Shown here: piece by piece, positions 58,564 through 62,015 of the stretch | Position numbering within the stretch: the stretch's first letter is position 1 | Layout: each line of letters begins with the position of its first letter | Origin: Abditibacteriaceae bacterium | Lineage (GTDB): Bacteria; Armatimonadota; Abditibacteriia; Abditibacteriales; Abditibacteriaceae | Direction of reading: 5' to 3' | DNA: 62,015 bases | Assembly: GCA_019239895.1 (NCBI GenBank) | Contig: JAFAZH010000051.1 | Location: 1 to 62,015 of the forward strand | The notes under the pieces: model-generated | What the model saw: the letters and a program-made list of their open reading frames with translations, nothing else | What the model was told of the DNA's origin: nothing | Database searches by the model: none | Translations under genes and position numbers: made by a program

Positions 58564-60231
58564 TTACTCTTCTCCCGGCGGCTGAGCTTTATCCCCACCT
58601 GCACCGGTGGTGACGCCAGTGGTAGCACCGGTGGTGGCTCCCGCGCCTCGGTTAGCTTGCCCGCCGGGACCAACTTTCGCCCCGACGCGCACCGCCCACA
58701 CCTTCCATTTAGCGGCCAACTCCTGCGCCAGTTGCGGCTTTGCTGCCGCCAGATCATGGAGTTCGGTGCGGTCTGCTTTCATATCGTATAATTCCCAAGT
58801 GCCATTGCGTCCAAAGCGCACAAGCTTCCAGTCCCCTACCCGCACCGCTGCATTGCCTTCGTGCTCCCAGAAGACTGCATCGCGCGCCACCGGGCCATTG
58901 TTAAACGCGGACACCAAGCTTTTGCCCTCCATCGGCAAAATAGGTTTGCCATTATACTGGTTCGGATACGTTGCGCCCGCGACTTCTACCAGGGTCGGCA
59001 TAATATCAATCAGGTGCCCTACCTGCTGCCGCCATTCGCCCTTAGCCACAATGCGGGCGGGCCAGTGGACGATCAGTGGTGTAGCGATGCCACCTTCATG
59101 ATTGTAGTGCTTGTAACGGCGAAACGGCGTGTTGGAGAGCGTGGCCCACGATTGCCCTTCAAAGACAGTTGAGCCAGGGCCACCGGGTGACGCCCCTTCC
59201 AGCCGCCCCTCCGGGCCGCTTTCAGCATTACCGCCATTGTCGCTCATAAAGAGAATAAGGGTGTTATCGAGCGCCTTGCGCTGTTTTAATGCCGCCACCA
59301 GACGGCCCACGCTGGCATCCATGTGCGCTATGGCTGCCGCGTAAATTGCCATGATGTTATCGAAGCGATCCTGCTGTTGTGGCGTCAGTTTGTCCCACGC
59401 CGCCACCAGTTCAGGGCGCGGTGAGATGGGCCATGCGGTGTCCACAGCCTTCAGTTGAAGCTGTTTCGTGTGGCGTTGCTCGCGTAGACGATCCCAGCCC
59501 AATTTGTATTGACCGCGAAATCGAGCGATGTCCGCGGCAGGCGCTTGTAGTGGAAAGTGCGGGGCGTTATGCGCCAGGTAAAGGAAAAACGGCTTCTTGG
59601 CAGCCAGGGCTTCGTCTATAAACTTGATGCCATAGTCCGTCCACAAATCCGTCGTATACCAGTCTTTCGGCAACGCGGGGTCGGCATTATCGATTTCCTT
59701 GCCGTTCAGAAAAAGCCTGGCTCCCTGATCAGCGGCATAATAAAAGCCACCAGCGGGGGCAGTCAGAGTTCGCTCAAAGCCGCGATTCCACGGCACCACA
59801 CCATGATTCTGCCCCAGGTGCCATTTGCCCGTCATAGCCGTGAAATAGCCCGCGCTATGCAGCACTTCAGCGAGGGTGACGCAACGGTCATTGAGCCGCC
59901 CCTGATAGCCAGGTAATCCTTGATCTTCGGTCATGTGCCCTACCCCGGCCTGATGCGAATACAGCCCAGTCAACAACGAAGCCCGCGATGGGCAGCAACG
60001 GCCCGTATTATAAAATTGGGTAAACCGAAGGCCGTTGGCCGCCAGGTTATCAATGTTAGGCGTGGGAATTTCGCTGCCATAGCAGCCGATGTCGCTAAAG
60101 CCCATATCGTCCACTAAGATGACGATGATATTGGGTCTGGCTGGCGGGGCCGCCGACGCTTTCAGGGGGAGAACCAGCAGCGTGCTCAACAACAGGCACA
60201 GCGCGAGGCGGAAGTTGTGGAGTGCATTCAT
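58564..60231 (-). CDS. Secreted arylsulfatase (CCPSR type)
   Basis: This 555-residue protein has a signal peptide (LALCLLLSTLLVLPLKASA) and arylsulfatase motifs: NIIVILVDDMGFSDIGCYGS, NTGRCCPSRASLLTGLYSHQ with C79 as formylglycine precursor, TAMTGKWHLGQNHGVVPWNR, GNAESGPEGRLEGASPGG and GGIATPLIVHWPARI. The order and length fit the arylsulfatase A/AslA group with broad sulfate-ester substrates. The C-terminus has a short Ala/Gly/Thr-rich tail (GAGATTGATTGVTTGAG). It is followed by the FGE gene after seven bases, so both are on one message. Confidence 0.93.
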   Translation of the reverse strand: MNALHNFRLALCLLLSTLLVLPLKASAAPPARPNIIVILVDDMGFSDIGCYGSEIPTPNIDNLAANGLRFTQFYNTGRCCPSRASLLTGLYSHQAGVGHMTEDQGLPGYQGRLNDRCVTLAEVLHSAGYFTAMTGKWHLGQNHGVVPWNRGFERTLTAPAGGFYYAADQGARLFLNGKEIDNADPALPKDWYTTDLWTDYGIKFIDEALAAKKPFFLYLAHNAPHFPLQAPAADIARFRGQYKLGWDRLREQRHTKQLQLKAVDTAWPISPRPELVAAWDKLTPQQQDRFDNIMAIYAAAIAHMDASVGRLVAALKQRKALDNTLILFMSDNGGNAESGPEGRLEGASPGGPGSTVFEGQSWATLSNTPFRRYKHYNHEGGIATPLIVHWPARIVAKGEWRQQVGHLIDIMPTLVEVAGATYPNQYNGKPILPMEGKSLVSAFNNGPVARDAVFWEHEGNAAVRVGDWKLVRFGRNGTWELYDMKADRTELHDLAAAKPQLAQELAAKWKVWAVRVGAKVGPGGQANRGAGATTGATTGVTTGAGGDKAQPPGEE

Positions 60232-60253
60232 AGTGGAAGCCTTTCTCCTTTAG

Positions 60254-61798
60254 TTACTGATCATTCTCGATAGCAGCGTCTTTACGCCCGCCTGTGGCGT
60301 CACCAGCTTTGGCACGTTCGGCGGCAAGAAGTGCCCGCATCTCCTGCACCTGCGCCGGGTGTGCATCCGCCACGTTCTTAGTTTCGCCGGGGTCATTCGT
60401 TAAATCATAAAGCTGCGGATTAGGGTCGTTCCCCAATTCGATACCCGTTTCCGCATTGCGTTTGGGGCCGGGGTGTCTGTCCATGAATTTCCACTTGCCC
60501 TCCCGTAACGCAATACCATTCGCGTGCTCTACAAGCTCGGTGCGGCCTTTAGGCGACTTGCCCAGTAAAGCAGGCAGTATGTTCTGGCTATCCGGCGAAG
60601 TTCTGGCATCGAAAACCTGCCCTGTAAAAGCGGCAAAGGTGGCGGGAAAGTCCACCTGCGAGATCAGTGCGCTGGATAACCCCGGCTGCACATGGCCCGG
60701 CCAGCGCACGATAAAGGGCACCCGCGTGCCGCCCTCAAAAAGACTGTATTTACCGCCTCGAAAGGGGCCAGCCGGTTTGTGATCACCCAGCTTTTCCAGC
60801 GAACCATCGCGGTAGCCATCATCCACCACCGGGCCGTTATCGCTGCTGAGGATAATCAGCGTCTTATCGTCAAGCCCATTCCTCTTCAGCACGGATAGCA
60901 GTTCGCCCACGCACCAATCGAACTCCAGAGTCACATCGCCGCGCACGCCCAGTGCGCTTTTGCCAGCGAAACGCGCGTGCGGCACACGCGGGACGTGGAT
61001 GTCATGCGTGGTGAAGTAGAGGAAGAAAGGTTCGCGCTTATGCTGCTCGATAAACGCGGTGGCCTTCTTGACGTAAGTATCGGCCATGTCTTCATCCACC
61101 CAACGCGCCGCATGACCACCACTCATGTAACCAATGCGGCTAATGCCATTGACGATGCTCTGATCATGCCCGTGGCTGGGCTTTACTTTCAACAATTCTG
61201 GGTGGTCTTTGCCGGTTGGCTCATCACCGATATATTCGCTAAAGCTAACTTTGAGTGGGTCTTTGGGGTCTAACCCGATAACGCGGTGATTCTCAACATA
61301 TACACAGGGCACACGGTCACCAGTCGCTGGCATCAAGAAGCAGTAGTCAAAGCCCAATTCCAGGGGGCCTGGTTTAATGTCACTGTTCCAATCGAGTCCG
61401 CGCCGACCTAAACCAAGATGCCATTTGCCGATTATGCCCGTCTTATAGCCTGCGGTACGCAGCACTGACGCCAGGGTCGTGCGGCCAGGCTCAATAATGA
61501 GGGGCGCATCCCCTGGCAAAATTCCGGTGCCCTTCTTGCGCCACGCATATTCCCCTGTCAGCATCGCATAACGGGAGGGCGTGCAAGTCGCCGAGCCACA
61601 ATGGGCATCGGTAAAACGTAACCCTTCCTTGGCCAATTGGTCAATATGAGGAGTTTGTATGCGCGTGGCACCATAACAACTGACATCCCCATAGCCCAAA
61701 TCATCCGCATATAGGATGACGATGTTAGGTTTCTCCACGGATTGAGCCTGGCTACAAAAACAGATAATCGCCAGGAGATAGAAGACAAGGTTTCTCAT
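60254..61798 (-). CDS. Secreted arylsulfatase (CTPSR type)
   Basis: This 514-residue protein has a signal peptide (NLVFYLLAIICFCSQAQS) and motifs NIVILYADDLGYGDVSCYGA, CGSATCTPSRYAMLTG with C72, GIIGKWHLGLGRRGLDWNSD, IILSSDNGPVVDDGY, GPFRGGKYSLFEGGTRVPFI and VRWPGHV. This is the S1 arylsulfatase layout common in marine Planctomycetes and Bacteroidota. It is the first gene of the five-gene minus-strand sulfatase/FGE run. Its start lies 130 bases from an insertion sequence, whose gene is divergent. Confidence 0.93.
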   Translation of the reverse strand: MRNLVFYLLAIICFCSQAQSVEKPNIVILYADDLGYGDVSCYGATRIQTPHIDQLAKEGLRFTDAHCGSATCTPSRYAMLTGEYAWRKKGTGILPGDAPLIIEPGRTTLASVLRTAGYKTGIIGKWHLGLGRRGLDWNSDIKPGPLELGFDYCFLMPATGDRVPCVYVENHRVIGLDPKDPLKVSFSEYIGDEPTGKDHPELLKVKPSHGHDQSIVNGISRIGYMSGGHAARWVDEDMADTYVKKATAFIEQHKREPFFLYFTTHDIHVPRVPHARFAGKSALGVRGDVTLEFDWCVGELLSVLKRNGLDDKTLIILSSDNGPVVDDGYRDGSLEKLGDHKPAGPFRGGKYSLFEGGTRVPFIVRWPGHVQPGLSSALISQVDFPATFAAFTGQVFDARTSPDSQNILPALLGKSPKGRTELVEHANGIALREGKWKFMDRHPGPKRNAETGIELGNDPNPQLYDLTNDPGETKNVADAHPAQVQEMRALLAAERAKAGDATGGRKDAAIENDQ

Positions 61799-61867
61799 GG
61801 TGTCGCTACTGGATATTAAGGGTATAAGTTCACTACAAACTATACAGCATTTCTGACTTCAAATCAT

Positions 61868-61927
61868 AAGAACTCCTAACAAAAAGAGGCATAGAGCTTG
61901 CGCCTACGCCATAGCAAAGGAGTTCCT
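61868..61927 (+). repeat. Inverted repeat over the transposase ribosome binding site
   Basis: AAGAACTCCT (61868-61877) and AGGAGTTCCT (61918-61927) are complementary at nine of ten positions. The second arm contains the AGGAG directly before the transposase ATG. In RNA read from further upstream the hairpin would hide the binding site, a known way of insertion sequences to avoid activation from outside. Confidence 0.45.
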
Positions 61928-62015
61928 ATGGCCAAGCCTATCTTAGATGATAACTTATGGCAACTCATCGAACCTTTGCTACCTCCACCCAAACCGCGTC
62001 GCGCTCGCTTTCCCG
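61928..62015 (+). mobile_element. IS5-type transposase, N-terminal part
   Basis: The frame runs off the window after 29 codons: MAKPILDDNLWQLIEPLLPP then PPKPRRARFP. This is the classical start of IS5-group (DUF4096) transposases, which bind the element's ends by this domain. AGGAG precedes the ATG. The left end of the element must lie between the sulfatase start (61798) and 61928, but I cannot fix the terminal repeat from one end alone. Confidence 0.8.

Overview
The window reads as a chromosomal segment of a moderately GC-rich, free-living heterotroph, most likely of the phylum Armatimonadota. The best clue is a type IV prepilin-like DUF1559 protein at about 29.2-30.2 kb. Its N-terminus (GFTLIELLVVIAIIAILAA, then an 'LFPVFATAREKARQAACSSN' block) is the form I know from Armatimonadota. 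The Planctomycete/Verrucomicrobia-like DUF1592-DUF1552 pair, the many secreted sulfatases and the large secreted glycoside hydrolases fit that group or the PVC group. I ran no marker-gene analysis.

Layout. (1) 1-10 kb: housekeeping-type genes (rhomboid protease, ApaG, rhodanese, SirB1-like protein, DUF3037 + HipA-like kinase, tRNA-Val(GAC), PAP2 phosphatase). Set among them are two groups of very small one- or two-helix membrane protein genes. These fall into two families with different membrane segments but nearly invariant C-terminal tails (EESDSGGYQ[VI]VE and HSxTVEVD). They occur as A-then-B gene pairs, and I recognise no known system. (2) 10-19 kb: a 1000-residue secreted PHP-domain protein, then an operon of a P1B-type metal ATPase fused in frame to an HflK-like SPFH domain, HflC, a second HflK-like protein and a membrane-anchored small protein. 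(3) 19.5-31.4 kb, mostly minus strand: a pectin/galacturonate locus with an ExuT-like transporter, two GH28 polygalacturonases, CE8 pectinesterase, CE12 rhamnogalacturonan acetylesterase, UxaC, UxaE, a DUF1559 prepilin-like protein and a LacI-type regulator. Three copies of the palindrome CAACCGGTTG are the likely operators. (4) 32-37.3 kb: a GH2 enzyme with an inserted discoidin domain and a GH76-SGNH fusion. (5) 37.7-42.5 kb: RedB-like thioredoxin-fold protein, hybrid histidine kinase and HD-GYP response regulator in one overlapping operon. (6) 42.7-49.5 kb: a retron. A consensus sigma70 promoter drives a roughly 250-nt RNA with every expected msr-msd element, followed by an ARM/HEAT-repeat protein, a winged-helix/SWIM/BRCT protein and a retron reverse transcriptase. 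The gene set matches the ARM + WHSWIM + RT composition known as type XIII retrons. (7) 49.7-53.7 kb: a DUF1592-type cytochrome and a DUF1552 protein. (8) 53.7-61.8 kb: four secreted sulfatases surrounding a lipoprotein formylglycine-generating enzyme. (9) 61.9 kb to the end: the start of an IS5-type transposase.

How the parts work together. The pectin locus would de-esterify and cut pectin outside the cytoplasm, import uronates and convert galacturonate through tagaturonate to fructuronate. The sulfatases and GH2/GH76 enzymes extend this to sulfated and mannose- or galactose-containing glycans, with the neighbouring FGE as the likely activator of the sulfatases. The retron is the likely anti-phage defence module. 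The most novel-looking items are the retron RNA and its BRCT-bearing partner, the ATPase-SPFH fusion operon, and the tail-sharing membrane microproteins.
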